DNA from: Cohnella cholangitidis
GTDB lineage: Bacteria > Bacillota > Bacilli > Paenibacillales > Paenibacillaceae
NCBI RefSeq assembly: GCF_014107495.1
Contig: NZ_CP041969.1
Location: forward strand, 5,443,501 to 5,507,500
DNA: 64,000 bases
Reading direction: 5' to 3'
Below the pieces are notes generated by a model that did not search any database, was not told the DNA's origin, and saw only the letters and a program-made list of their open reading frames with translations. Position numbers and translations under genes: made by a program. Positions within the stretch are counted from its first letter, which is position 1. Every line of letters begins with the position of its first letter. This document shows, one piece after another, positions 46,795 through 55,697 of this stretch.

Positions 46795-46805
46795 TTGTTC
46801 AACAA
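46795..46805. promoter_or_regulatory. Candidate autoregulatory operator of TetR gene
   Basis: TTGTTCAACAA is an 11-bp palindrome just ahead of the TetR start. On the minus strand it reads TTGAACAATTG, one base different from TTGAACAACTG in the dehydrogenase operator. A further TTGAACA lies at 46750-46756. The shared site suggests that one regulator controls both genes. Confidence 0.5.
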
Positions 46806-46815
46806 GCGGGGAATA

Positions 46816-47406
46816 ATGGACATGAACGAAAATGATTTAAGAGTCGTCAAGACGAAACAAGCCTTGCATCAGGCGCTCTTGGCCTTATTAAAAGTGAAAA
46901 CGCTCGAATCGATTTCCGTGTCCGCCCTATGCCGCGAGGCCGGTATTAACAGGGGCACCTTTTATTTGCATTACAAGGACGTCGGAGCTTTGTTCGACGA
47001 GCATCTTCATTATTTGCTTCAAGATTTGGAGGAATCGTATTACGAGCCATACCGGCACGTGTCGCGAATAAATCCGAGCCATCTCGACCCTACGACGATT
47101 CGTATCTTTCATCATGTGAAGAAATACCAGCCGTTTTATGAGATCGTATTCGATAAAAAATCGCCGCTGTCCTACTACTATTCTCTGCTTATGAAAATTA
47201 AAAGCTTAATGCAGAGCAGCTCGTCGGATGATCTTATGGGCGAAAGCGAATTAGATATCTCCTTAGTGGTCGCTTACCAAGCCAATGCGATAATGGGTTT
47301 GCTTATCCAATGGAGTGCCGACGGCTTTGTCCGCAGCCCGGAATATATGAACGAACAACTCGCCAATTACTTGAGGATACAGCATAAGACGATATCGCCC
47401 GAATAA
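46816..47406 (+). CDS. TetR/AcrR-family regulator (likely controls dehydrogenase and itself)
   Basis: ATG 46816 is chosen because GCGGGGA sits just upstream. The longer TTG frame from 46795 would start inside the palindrome. The protein is 196 residues. HTH: SISVSALCREAGINRGTFYL, then HYKDVGALFDEH, typical of the B. subtilis YxaF/TetR_C_8-like subgroup, with a variable helical C-terminal domain. It is preceded by TTGAACA-containing sites also present at the dehydrogenase promoter, so autoregulation is inferred. Convergent with the next TetR gene. Confidence 0.87.
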   Translation: MDMNENDLRVVKTKQALHQALLALLKVKTLESISVSALCREAGINRGTFYLHYKDVGALFDEHLHYLLQDLEESYYEPYRHVSRINPSHLDPTTIRIFHHVKKYQPFYEIVFDKKSPLSYYYSLLMKIKSLMQSSSSDDLMGESELDISLVVAYQANAIMGLLIQWSADGFVRSPEYMNEQLANYLRIQHKTISPE

Positions 47407-47419
47407 TCATGAATATTTG

Positions 47420-47472
47420 CCGCAAATAAAACCTTTCCGTTCCAGTATGGGAGCAGGAGAGGTTTTTGCGCG
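47420..47472. terminator. Bidirectional terminator between two convergent TetR genes
   Basis: CGCAAATAAAACCT pairs with AGGTTTTTGCG, giving an A-rich left and T-rich right arm, so it can terminate both genes. Confidence 0.65.
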
Positions 47473-47489
47473 TTGACGCCGCATGAACC

Positions 47490-48068
47490 CTAGTGGGGGC
47501 GTAATAAAGCGAACTGCTTGGCCAGATAAGTCGGAGTATACGGCATGTCGTTGCGAAGCCAAGACACGATCGTGCCGATTAAGGCGGAAGAACAATACCA
47601 GATGGCGATATCCTTCTGAATGCCCGCAGTCGTAATATAGGAGCCGCTCTCCATTTTCTCTATTCGGGCAGCGACTAATTCGGCAAGCAGCTTCAAGAGG
47701 CGCTCCGTAAAAACGGGAGCTTTTCTCGATGCGAAAATGACTTTGAAAAATTTGCCGCGCTCGGCAATATGCTCGAGCAAGCTTACCATCATCGGCCAAT
47801 ATTCGTCCGTGGGACTCGGATTCGCCGGGGAATCGTTCAAAGCCCGCTTTATCTCGGCAATCATCCCATCCGCCATTTTATCGAGCATATCCGGAATGTC
47901 CCGGTAATGCAGATAGAACGTAACGCGGTTGATCGTGGCCCGCTCCGCGATGCGATTGACCGTAATCTTCTCGATATCCATTTCCTCAAGCAGATCGATT
48001 AAGGCTTCTCCCAGCAGCTGGCGCGTGCGAAGGATGCGGGGGTCTGTACGGGACGTATTAGGATTCAC
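47490..48068 (-). CDS. TetR/AcrR-family regulator of the adjacent DHA2 exporter
   Basis: This 192-residue protein has an N-terminal HTH (KITVNRIAERATINRVTFYL, HYRDIPDMLDK) and a C-terminal TetR_C-type ligand domain. It belongs to the same subgroup as the convergent TetR at 46816 (shared INRxTFYLHY pattern), so the two may have arisen by duplication. ATG 48068 is preceded on its strand by GGAAAGAAG. It is divergent from the 14-TM exporter, with paired operator-like sites in the 211-bp gap, the classical repressor-pump layout. Confidence 0.88.
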   Translation of the reverse strand: MNPNTSRTDPRILRTRQLLGEALIDLLEEMDIEKITVNRIAERATINRVTFYLHYRDIPDMLDKMADGMIAEIKRALNDSPANPSPTDEYWPMMVSLLEHIAERGKFFKVIFASRKAPVFTERLLKLLAELVAARIEKMESGSYITTAGIQKDIAIWYCSSALIGTIVSWLRNDMPYTPTYLAKQFALLRPH

Positions 48069-48160
48069 CTTGGTTTTCTTCCTTTCCTGTTACGATCTAA
48101 ACGACAATTTTGGGTGTTTCGAAGTACTTTAGCCACATAAATTACACAGTCTGCAGCCAT

Positions 48161-48272
48161 TGTAAATTAAACTACACTTCATTAAGTTGTGTTGATTGTC
48201 AATGCGATGAATCGGTATATAATCTAGTTTATGCCGTGTTAACTATACAACACTGTGTAAATTTAGTCTACA
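48161..48272. promoter_or_regulatory. Divergent control region with two TGTA-N8/9-TACA sites
   Basis: TGTAAATTAAACTACA (48161-48176) and TGTAAATTTAGTCTACA (48256-48272) are near-copies in the gap between the TetR and exporter genes. Also TTACACAGT (48142-48150) and ACTGTGTAA (48252-48260) are exact inverted copies. They are probably TetR operators. Confidence 0.55.
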
Positions 48273-48279
48273 GAGAGAA

Positions 48280-49791
48280 ATGAAAGGATGGAGTAGGTTG
48301 AGTAACCGTACGGCAAACAGCAGTACCCTTAAAAAGGGACCAATCTTGTTCATTATGATTTTAGGCGCCTTTATTGCGACGTTGAACCAGACGATCATGA
48401 GCGTTGCCGGTCCCGAATTAATGGTCGATTTCGACATTTCGGCCGCAACGGTCCAGTGGCTGACGACGGGTTACATGTTGGTTAACGGCGTTCTGATCCC
48501 GATCACGGCGTTTCTGATGCAGCGGTTTACGACGCGAGAGCTTTTTCAAACCGCGATGTTCGTTTTCCTTGCCGGAACGATCGTATCCGCTATTGCAACC
48601 GATTTTCCTGTCCTGTTGGTAGGACGTCTGATTCAGGCAGCCGGCGCCGGAATTATTATGCCGCTCCTGATGACTGTTATCCTGACGCTCTTCCCTCCCG
48701 AGAAGAGGGGAGCCGCCATGGGCATGGTCGGGTTCGCCATTATTTTCGCCCCGGCGATCGGACCTACGCTTGCCGGATACATCATGGAAAACTATGCATG
48801 GGAAACGATGTTTTACGGAATGATTCCATTCGCTGTTATTGTTATCGCCTTAGCTTTTAAGTATTTGACGAATGTGTCGGAACGAACTTATCCCAAAGTG
48901 GACGTAACCAGCGTCATCCTGTCCACGGTCGGATTCGGCGCTCTATTGTTCGGCTTCAGCCGAGCCGGCAGCGCGGGGTGGTCGAGCGCGGAAGTGCTTG
49001 CGACAATCATTGCGGGCGTTGTATCTCTGGTCTTGTTCACCTGGAGGCAAATGGCTTCTCGCAATCCGTTGCTTGATCTCCGGGCTTTCAAGTACAACAT
49101 GTTCACCTTAACGACTTTCATCAATATTGCGATTACGATGATTATGTATGCGGATATGATGCTGCTTCCTCTGTACCTCCAGAATGCCCGCGGGTTTACC
49201 GCGCTGGAGTCCGGTTTGCTGCTGCTCCCCGGAGCGCTTGTGATGGGCTTCCTCATGCCGATCACCGGAAAGCTGTTCGACCGGTTCGGAGCGAAATGGT
49301 TGGCTATCATCGGTATGGCCATCACGATCGTGACTACCATCGGCTTTATTGATTTGTCGGACTCCACAAGCTATACGTATCTCATTCTCATGTCTACGGG
49401 CCGGCGCATCGGGATGGCATTGCTGATGATGCCTGTTCAAACCGCGGGATTAAACCAGTTGCCGAACAGTCTGAATGCCCATGGTACAGCCATTTCCAAT
49501 ACGATCAGGCAAGTGGCCGGAGCGGTAGGCACATCGCTGTTGGTTACCGTGCTGACGACCCAGACCAAATCCCATCTTACGGATATGGCGGCTTCGGGCG
49601 CAGCCAACGGCGTTTCGCAGCAACAAATGATCGTGGAAGCTTCGATCCAAGGGATGAACGATTCGTATCTGGTTATCGTCGGCATTGGCGTAGTCGGATT
49701 GTTGCTTTCCTTCCTTCTCAAACGAGTTCCGCAAGGAGCCGAGAAAGAGTCCGAAGCGGCTTTGAAAAAGGCAAAAGTTCAAGAAGCTTAA
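48280..49791 (+). CDS. MFS drug exporter, 14-TM DHA2 family (EmrB/QacA type)
   Basis: This 503-residue protein has fourteen predicted helices. Motifs: LNQTIMSVAGPELM in TM1 (DHA2 motif D1 variant), WLTTGYMLVNG, and GPTLAGYIMENYAWETMFY (antiporter motif C region). The start is ATG 48280 or TTG 48298, the latter better spaced from GGATGG. Proton-driven export of cationic or amphiphilic compounds is the family role; substrate unknown. Controlled by the divergent TetR gene. A double-hairpin terminator follows. Confidence 0.9.
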   Translation: MKGWSRLSNRTANSSTLKKGPILFIMILGAFIATLNQTIMSVAGPELMVDFDISAATVQWLTTGYMLVNGVLIPITAFLMQRFTTRELFQTAMFVFLAGTIVSAIATDFPVLLVGRLIQAAGAGIIMPLLMTVILTLFPPEKRGAAMGMVGFAIIFAPAIGPTLAGYIMENYAWETMFYGMIPFAVIVIALAFKYLTNVSERTYPKVDVTSVILSTVGFGALLFGFSRAGSAGWSSAEVLATIIAGVVSLVLFTWRQMASRNPLLDLRAFKYNMFTLTTFINIAITMIMYADMMLLPLYLQNARGFTALESGLLLLPGALVMGFLMPITGKLFDRFGAKWLAIIGMAITIVTTIGFIDLSDSTSYTYLILMSTGRRIGMALLMMPVQTAGLNQLPNSLNAHGTAISNTIRQVAGAVGTSLLVTVLTTQTKSHLTDMAASGAANGVSQQQMIVEASIQGMNDSYLVIVGIGVVGLLLSFLLKRVPQGAEKESEAALKKAKVQEA

Positions 49792-49810
49792 GTTGTTGCA
49801 GAACATACAA

Positions 49811-49872
49811 CCACCGACGGCAATCCGTCGGTGGGCGCACTAGAACCGCCAAGAAATTGGCGGTTTTTTTGT
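49811..49872 (+). terminator. Double hairpin terminator after DHA2 exporter
   Basis: A first stem (CACCGACGG/CCGTCGGTG, about 49811-49836) is followed by a second (ACCGCCAA/TTGGCGGT) running into TTTTTTT. The second is a strong intrinsic terminator. Confidence 0.85.
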
Positions 49873-49911
49873 CGTTTTGGGTAACTGGAGATTAACTGTT
49901 ATAAATATGCA

Positions 49912-49929
49912 ATTTGTCATATGACAAAT
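49912..49929. promoter_or_regulatory. Perfect 18-bp palindrome upstream of MBOAT operon
   Basis: ATTTGTCATATGACAAAT is an exact palindrome, 40 bp upstream of a TATAAT (49969-49974) and 118 bp ahead of the MBOAT start. It is probably an operator. I do not recognise the regulator, and no regulator gene is adjacent. Confidence 0.55.
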
Positions 49930-50046
49930 AAAACACATAACTCACTATTCTTACCTTCCTAATTCTAATATAATTATACGGTTACTTGCATAAGCACTGG
50001 TTCTAGTCAACTTAAATCATCAAGGCTTTATACTTGGAGCGAAGAT

Positions 50047-51534
50047 ATGTTATTTAATTCATTCGAGTTTATTTTAGTATTTTTGCCGATCGTTACTTTT
50101 GTCTATTTTTTGCTTAATAAAAAGAAATTAACGATTGCCGCGAGAGTTTGGTTGGTTATCGGCTCATTGGTTTTTTATTCTTGGTGGAATTTAAGTTATT
50201 TGCCTCTGATATTGTTGTCCATAGTCGTTAACTATGGAATTGGGTTCATTTTAAGCCATGATCATGTAAAGTTACCCCGCAAGTTTATTTTAGTGATCGG
50301 GTTGGTCTTCAATATCAGCCTGTTAGGGTACTATAAATATTCTGATTTCTTTATAACGAATACGAATGCGCTTATCGGTACGAACATCCCTTTATTAAAC
50401 ATCGGGTTACCTTTGGCGATTAGTTTTTTTACCTTTCAACAAATCGCTTATATCGTGGATTCTTATCGGAAAGAAACGCGGGAATTCGATTTTATTAACT
50501 ACGTCCTGTTCGTAACTTTTTTCCCCCAATTAATCGCGGGTCCCATCGTACATCACAAAGAAATGATGCCCCAATTTAGAATCCTCAGAAATAAATTCGT
50601 TAATTATAGGAATCAAGCTTTAGGAATGTTCGTTTTCTCGATCGGCTTGTTCAAGAAGGTCGTATTGGCGGATACGTTTGCCGTGTGGGCCACGCAAGGC
50701 TTTGACCAATTGGATTCCTTGACTTTTGTAGAAGGATGGGTTGTCTCGCTTTCCTATACGTTTCAACTCTATTTCGATTTTAGCGGTTATATGGATATGG
50801 CTATGGGTGCCGCATTACTCTTTAATATCAAATTGCCTATTAATTTCAACTCGCCGTACAAAGCGCTCAATATTCAGGATGCTTGGAATACTTGGCATAT
50901 TACCTTAAGTAAATTTTTGTATCGATATATTTATATCCCTTTAAATAAATTTTTGCTCAATAGGATCTTTACGCCCCTCGGATTGAAAAAACAAGTCATG
51001 GCGAGGACATGCTTAGGTTTAGTCTTATTATTCCTAATTAGCGGCTTCTGGCACGGAGCCGGGTGGACCTTCGTGTTATTTGGATTATTTCATGGGATAG
51101 CGATGGTTATTCACCGGTATTGGAAGTTAACGAAAATCAAGATGAACAAAATTTTGGCTTGGTTGATTACTTTTAATTTCATCAATTTGAACTTTGTCTT
51201 TTTTAGAGCGACAAGTATGGAGGATGCTTTCAAGGTTTTAAGGGGGATGGCCGGATTAAACGGAATCGTTGTTCCGACTAAGCTCGTGGAAGCTTTGCCG
51301 AGCTTGGCCCAATTGAATTTCTTGGAGTTCGGGGGCACGCCTCTAAATGATGTATCTTCGGCATTTAAATATATCTTCATCGGTTTTGTTCTTGTTCTAG
51401 GCTTTAAGAACTCGGGTCAGTTAATGGAAAAGTTCAAACCGACCTGGTATTTGCTTCTGTACACCGTTATCCTCTTCATTTATTCCTTGCTTAACATGAC
51501 GAAGGTGAGCGAGTTTCTATACTTTAATTTCTAG
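50047..51534 (+). CDS. MBOAT-family membrane acyltransferase (AlgI/DltB-like)
   Basis: This 495-residue protein has about ten to twelve predicted membrane helices. The diagnostic MBOAT motifs are present: PQLIAGPIVHHKEMMPQF and the active-site His in SGFWHGAGWTFVLFGLFHG. It also has YTFQLYFDFSGYMDMAMGAA, typical of AlgI. Such proteins move an acyl (usually acetyl) group across the membrane for O-acylation of an extracellular polymer. The SGNH-type partner follows after 11 bp. Codon use is more AT-rich than the flanking sugar genes, which may mean separate acquisition. No dlt genes are nearby, so exopolysaccharide acetylation is likelier than D-alanylation. Confidence 0.92.
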   Translation: MLFNSFEFILVFLPIVTFVYFLLNKKKLTIAARVWLVIGSLVFYSWWNLSYLPLILLSIVVNYGIGFILSHDHVKLPRKFILVIGLVFNISLLGYYKYSDFFITNTNALIGTNIPLLNIGLPLAISFFTFQQIAYIVDSYRKETREFDFINYVLFVTFFPQLIAGPIVHHKEMMPQFRILRNKFVNYRNQALGMFVFSIGLFKKVVLADTFAVWATQGFDQLDSLTFVEGWVVSLSYTFQLYFDFSGYMDMAMGAALLFNIKLPINFNSPYKALNIQDAWNTWHITLSKFLYRYIYIPLNKFLLNRIFTPLGLKKQVMARTCLGLVLLFLISGFWHGAGWTFVLFGLFHGIAMVIHRYWKLTKIKMNKILAWLITFNFINLNFVFFRATSMEDAFKVLRGMAGLNGIVVPTKLVEALPSLAQLNFLEFGGTPLNDVSSAFKYIFIGFVLVLGFKNSGQLMEKFKPTWYLLLYTVILFIYSLLNMTKVSEFLYFNF

Positions 51535-51545
51535 AGGGACACGAC

Positions 51546-52700
51546 ATGAGAAAATATAAAAAATGGGTTTACACGGCACAAGGACTGCTCATCGCGTCTA
51601 TCGTACTGATTGTCGCATTTAACTATGTAGTGGATCCCTATCAAATTTATCGAACGCCGACCGCAACAGGGTTTAATCTTAAGAAACTATCGAATCAAGA
51701 ATATTTGTGGAAAGCCAGGCTTATAGCCGATAATAAACCGGACGTGATCTTTCTAGGTTCATCTAGGACTAGCCGAGGTCTTGATCCGGAATATTATACG
51801 CAAATAACGGGAGACCAAGCATTTAATATTGGTCTGTCGGGCGCCAATGTATATGTTGAACTGCGGTACTTAGAATATGCATTATTGAATAATAAATCGT
51901 TGAAGACAGTATATGTCGGTTTGGATTTTGAAGGCTTTAACAAATATAGCGAAACGACCATGTTAGATGGAAAAAGATTGGAATCCGTTTCCTATATTAA
52001 AAATGATCTGTTATCGACGTTGTTTACCAAGCAATCTTTATTAGATAGTATTAGAGTATTGAAAATGAATAGGTCGATTATTCCACCGAATGTTGATGAG
52101 TTTTTATCTAATGGCAGTAATAGCGAGGTAGGGCTTGTTACTCGGAATCAACAGCTTCTGGAACGACAACAGAACCGATTCTTTGATCATCTCAAAGATC
52201 ATCTAGACAGCAAGCAAATTTATGCGAATTACGAGTTATCACATCAACACTTAGATGCTTTTCGAAAAATCGTCTCGTTATGTTCCGAAAACAATGTTGA
52301 TCTGCACGTGTTTATTCAACCATCACATGCGTTGCAATGGGAAGGAATACAAACCTCGGGACTATGGGGCGAATTCGAAGAATGGAAAAGAGAGGTCGTA
52401 ACCATAACGGAAGTGTGGGATTTCTCGGGCTATAATTCCATCACAACGAGCCCGCCCGATCGCTTCGATACGTACTTGGACCAATCGCATTATCGCAAGC
52501 ACATAGGTAATTATGTCTTTAATAGAACGTTGCATATTAACGAAGAAAGCGTACCTGATGATTTTGGGTTCTTACTGACTCGAGACAATATTGAAGAACA
52601 ATTAACGAGGATAAGGAACGAAAGAGACAAGTGGGAAAAAGCCAATCCAGACATCGTTATGAAGGTTGAGGAGCTGAAAGCGAGTTCTCCGTTGCCATAA
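51546..52700 (+). CDS. SGNH-like membrane-anchored partner of MBOAT acyltransferase (AlgJ/AlgX-type)
   Basis: This 384-residue protein has one N-terminal membrane anchor (about 10-30) followed by an extracellular domain. The block VIFLGSSRTSRGLD places the putative nucleophile Ser at 72 or 73, and a late D-x-x-H (YLDQSHY) near 320 completes an SGNH-type triad. In AlgI/AlgJ systems such a protein transfers the acyl group to the polysaccharide. The gene is AT-rich like its partner and is co-transcribed with it. Other assignments (DUF1574-like) describe the same fold group. Ends at a clear terminator. Confidence 0.8.
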   Translation: MRKYKKWVYTAQGLLIASIVLIVAFNYVVDPYQIYRTPTATGFNLKKLSNQEYLWKARLIADNKPDVIFLGSSRTSRGLDPEYYTQITGDQAFNIGLSGANVYVELRYLEYALLNNKSLKTVYVGLDFEGFNKYSETTMLDGKRLESVSYIKNDLLSTLFTKQSLLDSIRVLKMNRSIIPPNVDEFLSNGSNSEVGLVTRNQQLLERQQNRFFDHLKDHLDSKQIYANYELSHQHLDAFRKIVSLCSENNVDLHVFIQPSHALQWEGIQTSGLWGEFEEWKREVVTITEVWDFSGYNSITTSPPDRFDTYLDQSHYRKHIGNYVFNRTLHINEESVPDDFGFLLTRDNIEEQLTRIRNERDKWEKANPDIVMKVEELKASSPLP

Positions 52701-52718
52701 TTGTCTGTCATAGAATTG

Positions 52719-52756
52719 CAAAAAAAGGCGTGGCCATTATGGCTTCGCTTTTTTTC
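52719..52756 (+). terminator. Intrinsic terminator after MBOAT/SGNH operon
   Basis: AAAAAAAGGCGTGGCC pairs with GGCTTCGCTTTTTTT around ATTAT. The A- and T-runs are symmetrical. Confidence 0.8.
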
Positions 52757-52909
52757 TTCCAAAAAACAAACCAATCTCAAACCAAACCTGACATGAAGCG
52801 CTTTCTTTTTAGTTTGTCTGCAGATTGCACAGATAATATAGAAGATGCAAGCTGTACTCGCCAATGGTACTGCTTAACGATCAGATTCCCTAATGAAGGA
52901 GACTTGCCG

Positions 52910-55066
52910 ATGCTCTTCAAGACCATTGCCGCGTACATAAGGTCGTCTCCGATTCTATTCGCGCTAATTACGATGGGAGGGCTGTTCGGGCTTCTCTTTC
53001 ATTACTTATCCGCTCTGAGTTACAAATACTTGATCGATAAGGCTTTGATTCCCAAGGATGCTTCCGTGCTTGCCGTCATTGTGGGATCATTGCTTCTGCT
53101 CGGGTTTCTAAGCGTATTAACCGGTATTGCCGGAGACTATGCCAAGGCGAAGCTGGGCAGCAAGCTCGTTTTCGAATATCGAATGAAGCTGTTCAAGCAT
53201 ATGCAGATGCAATCGCATCGCTTCTACGAAAGGTTCGGTCTCGGAGATCTACTCGCTAGATACAGGGAGGATATCCCGAACATTCAGATGGCAGCGCTCC
53301 AGACACTCTCATCCGGGTTAATATCGGCACTGAGCGTAGTGGTCGGTCTAGCGATCTTGCTAGCGACGGATTGGAGACTGACTTTGCTTGCGATCGGCGG
53401 CTCCGTTCTGCTGTTCCTGCCCTACCGTCTGCTCAAATCCCGATCGCTCAGGTTGAACGAAGCATACTTGGGGCAATTGGGACTGTTTACCGGAGCTATC
53501 GACGAAAATATTAAAGGTTATCAGGTAATTCGAGGCTTCGACTTGAGGACAAAGATGCTCTCGCGGGTGGAAAATAATCTACGCGCCATGTTAACGCTCG
53601 GAATAAAAAGGAGTTTCGTCGATGCGAATATGAATCGTCTCCCGCTACTGGCGATTTCGATATTAACCGCGATTATTCTCGCCTACGGCAGCTTTTTGAC
53701 GTTTCATGATCGGCTCTCGATCGGTTCATTTATCGCTTATAACTCTATTTTTATCACGGTGGCTCAATCTCTATTCGGCATAACGGCGCTCTTTCCTTAC
53801 ATCCTGAATTCGAGGACAAGCATACAGCGGCTTGATGAGGTACTGAACTGGCAACCCGATGTGACGGAGAACGGTACGCGCGAGCTCCCGCCGTTCCATC
53901 GGGAACTGGCGATGCGTAATGTGACTTTTGCCTACAAGCCAGGCGAGCCGGTGCTGGAGCAGCTCGATCTTACCATTCCGGCTACGGGCTATACTTCGAT
54001 TGTCGGCGCTAGCGGGTCCGGCAAAAGCACGGTGCTCCGGTTGTTGCTTAGATTCGAAGAGCCCGCGAGCGGTAAGGTGCTGTTCGATGGCGAGGATATA
54101 CGAGATTCTGCGTATGCTTCATTACTGCGGCAGGTTGGCATTGTTTTTCAAGATTCGTTCTTGTTTAACGGTACGATCCGCGACAATATTCTCGTAGGCA
54201 AACCGGATGCGGAGCAGCGGGAGATCGAGGAGGCTTCCAGGTCGGCGGGCATTCACGATACGATCGTCGGCTTCAAGGACGGGTACGATACGGTAATTCG
54301 CAATCAAGGCGATAACCTGTCTGGCGGACAGAGGCAGCGAATCGCGCTGGCTAGAGCGCTCATCCGCAAACCGGCTATTCTGTTTCTAGATGAAGCGACC
54401 TCGGCATTGGACCCCGAGACGGAACGGGAGGTCAATGAAACGATCCTCTCGCTTACGCAGAGCCGGGCGGTTATCTCCGTAACCCATCGCTTGGCGTACG
54501 CGGCCATGTCCGACCGGATTATCGTACTTGAGAAAGGAAGAGTAGCCGAGTCCGGACCTCATGAGAACTTAATTAAGAAAAAGGGAATATATCGCCGAAT
54601 GTGGGACAAGCAGCAAGGGTTCGTGCTGTCTAAGGGCGCCGCTCGGGTGGAATCGGCACGGCTTGGTCAACTCCCTTTCTTCGAGGGACTTGAGCATGCG
54701 GCGCTAGACGAGATTTCCCGATTATTCGTCATGGAGAGATTCGAAGCCGGCGTTCGCGTAGTGGAGCAGGGAGATAAAGGAGATAAATTCTACATTATCG
54801 TACGGGGGAAAGTAGAAGTTATCGTTCAGTCAGGGGAAACGGGAGAGAGCAAGAAAGTAGCGGTGCTGGAAGACGGAGATCATTTCGGAGAGATTGCTTT
54901 GTTGCATAACGTACCGAGAACGGCTACCGTTGCGGCCTATTCGCCTTGCGTATGCCTGGCTTTGTCTAGCGAAGACTTCCATCCGTTAATGGTGCGATTC
55001 CCGCATGTTCGCGAGTCGCTTGAGGCTTCGCTCCGGATCCGAAATCAAAGGAGTGCATCGCAATGA
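52910..55066 (+). CDS. ABC exporter (half-transporter) with C-terminal cyclic-nucleotide-binding domain
   Basis: The frame is open from 52730, but that start lies in the preceding terminator. ATG 52910 after GAAGGAG gives 718 residues. Order: six-helix exporter domain (about 1-310), ATPase with Walker A GASGSGKST near 365, signature LSGGQ near 469, Walker B AILFLDEATSALD near 490 and H-loop SVTHRLAYA, then a cNMP-binding domain (about 590-715) with an intact phosphate-binding cassette FGEIALLHNVPRTATV near 658. The cassette Arg is kept, so ligand binding is plausible. It overlaps the GNAT-like gene by 4 bases (ATGA). Exported substrate unknown. Confidence 0.88.
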   Translation: MLFKTIAAYIRSSPILFALITMGGLFGLLFHYLSALSYKYLIDKALIPKDASVLAVIVGSLLLLGFLSVLTGIAGDYAKAKLGSKLVFEYRMKLFKHMQMQSHRFYERFGLGDLLARYREDIPNIQMAALQTLSSGLISALSVVVGLAILLATDWRLTLLAIGGSVLLFLPYRLLKSRSLRLNEAYLGQLGLFTGAIDENIKGYQVIRGFDLRTKMLSRVENNLRAMLTLGIKRSFVDANMNRLPLLAISILTAIILAYGSFLTFHDRLSIGSFIAYNSIFITVAQSLFGITALFPYILNSRTSIQRLDEVLNWQPDVTENGTRELPPFHRELAMRNVTFAYKPGEPVLEQLDLTIPATGYTSIVGASGSGKSTVLRLLLRFEEPASGKVLFDGEDIRDSAYASLLRQVGIVFQDSFLFNGTIRDNILVGKPDAEQREIEEASRSAGIHDTIVGFKDGYDTVIRNQGDNLSGGQRQRIALARALIRKPAILFLDEATSALDPETEREVNETILSLTQSRAVISVTHRLAYAAMSDRIIVLEKGRVAESGPHENLIKKKGIYRRMWDKQQGFVLSKGAARVESARLGQLPFFEGLEHAALDEISRLFVMERFEAGVRVVEQGDKGDKFYIIVRGKVEVIVQSGETGESKKVAVLEDGDHFGEIALLHNVPRTATVAAYSPCVCLALSSEDFHPLMVRFPHVRESLEASLRIRNQRSASQ

Positions 55067-55563
55067 TAACTTGGAAAAATGCCGAGTCGGAAATCGATAG
55101 AGAAGAAGGTATTCAATTTCTATGCCGGCACGGAACCGACCTCGGTTTGCTATATAACTGGAGTACGGTAATGAATTCGCTTCATTACTCCATGGAAGAT
55201 AACGGATTCCTGATCGGAACGGACGGCGATGACCGAGTCGCGGCCGTATTGGCGCATACGGTGGGGACGTTAGAGGACGGGTACAAGGATAGAGCGCGAA
55301 TCGAGATTCATCTCGTGCACATCGAGGAACGTTGGAGAGGCGGGGCGACTCTCTTGTCCATGCTGCGCATGTTCGCGCGGAAGTTGCTGGAATCGACCGG
55401 AGAGGTCAGAGAAGTCGTCTTTTTTGCGCCTTCTACCGACGCGAATAGGCGAAGGTTCGGCAAGTTGGCGACGCTTACGAAGACGACGGAGCCGCCATGC
55501 GGAACGCTCGACTTCTATACGGTCTCGATGGATCGTTTGCTTAAATTCGATGCAAGCCTTTGA
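55063..55563 (+). CDS. GNAT-fold acetyltransferase-like protein, coupled to the ABC exporter
   Basis: This 166-residue protein has an acetyl-CoA-binding type core: RIEIHLVHIEERWRGGATLL, where the R-x-x-G-G-A step resembles GNAT motif A (Q/RxxGxG/A), and VVFFAPSTDANRRRFGKL afterwards. A beta-alpha order typical of GNAT is visible but the match is weak. Start codon overlaps the exporter stop (ATGA), so the two are translationally coupled and probably act together. It could modify the exported compound or be an immunity factor; this is inference. Confidence 0.6.
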   Translation: MITWKNAESEIDREEGIQFLCRHGTDLGLLYNWSTVMNSLHYSMEDNGFLIGTDGDDRVAAVLAHTVGTLEDGYKDRARIEIHLVHIEERWRGGATLLSMLRMFARKLLESTGEVREVVFFAPSTDANRRRFGKLATLTKTTEPPCGTLDFYTVSMDRLLKFDASL

Positions 55564-55631
55564 GCGTAGCGGCTCTCTACATAGTCTCGAATGGCCGACA
55601 AATCTGCCGGCCACCGAGGATGATCCATCTC

Positions 55632-55697
55632 TTACATCTGAGCCGTGTCTCTTACAACCCCTGACGCCATTGGCGCGTTGCATGCCGGAGCTCCCAT
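55632..55697 (-). CDS. Possible 21-residue micropeptide gene, antisense in exporter locus
   Basis: On the minus strand, AGGAGGTG (55703-55710) sits 5 bases from ATG 55697 and opens MGAPACNAPMASGVVRDTAQ plus Met, then a stop. TTGCAT and TATATT with a 17-bp spacer lie about 30-70 bases upstream on the same strand. Promoter, ribosome site and short frame are all well placed. It lies between the two GNAT-like genes and runs antisense. It could be a peptide precursor, signalling peptide or leader of a lost gene. No similarity is recognised. Confidence 0.35.
   Translation of the reverse strand: MGAPACNAPMASGVVRDTAQM

Noticed and set aside
46816-48068. The two convergent TetR genes as toxin-antitoxin or phage-derived pair
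   Set aside because: Both are full-length TetR proteins with standard HTH and ligand domains next to clear targets.
52796-52812. cre-like GAAGCGCTTTC ahead of the ABC exporter
   Set aside because: One base is missing from the core spacing, so it does not fit the CcpA consensus.
52730-52909. N-terminal extension of the ABC exporter from 52730
   Set aside because: The start lies within the preceding terminator stem, and ATG 52910 with GAAGGAG precedes the first membrane helix normally.
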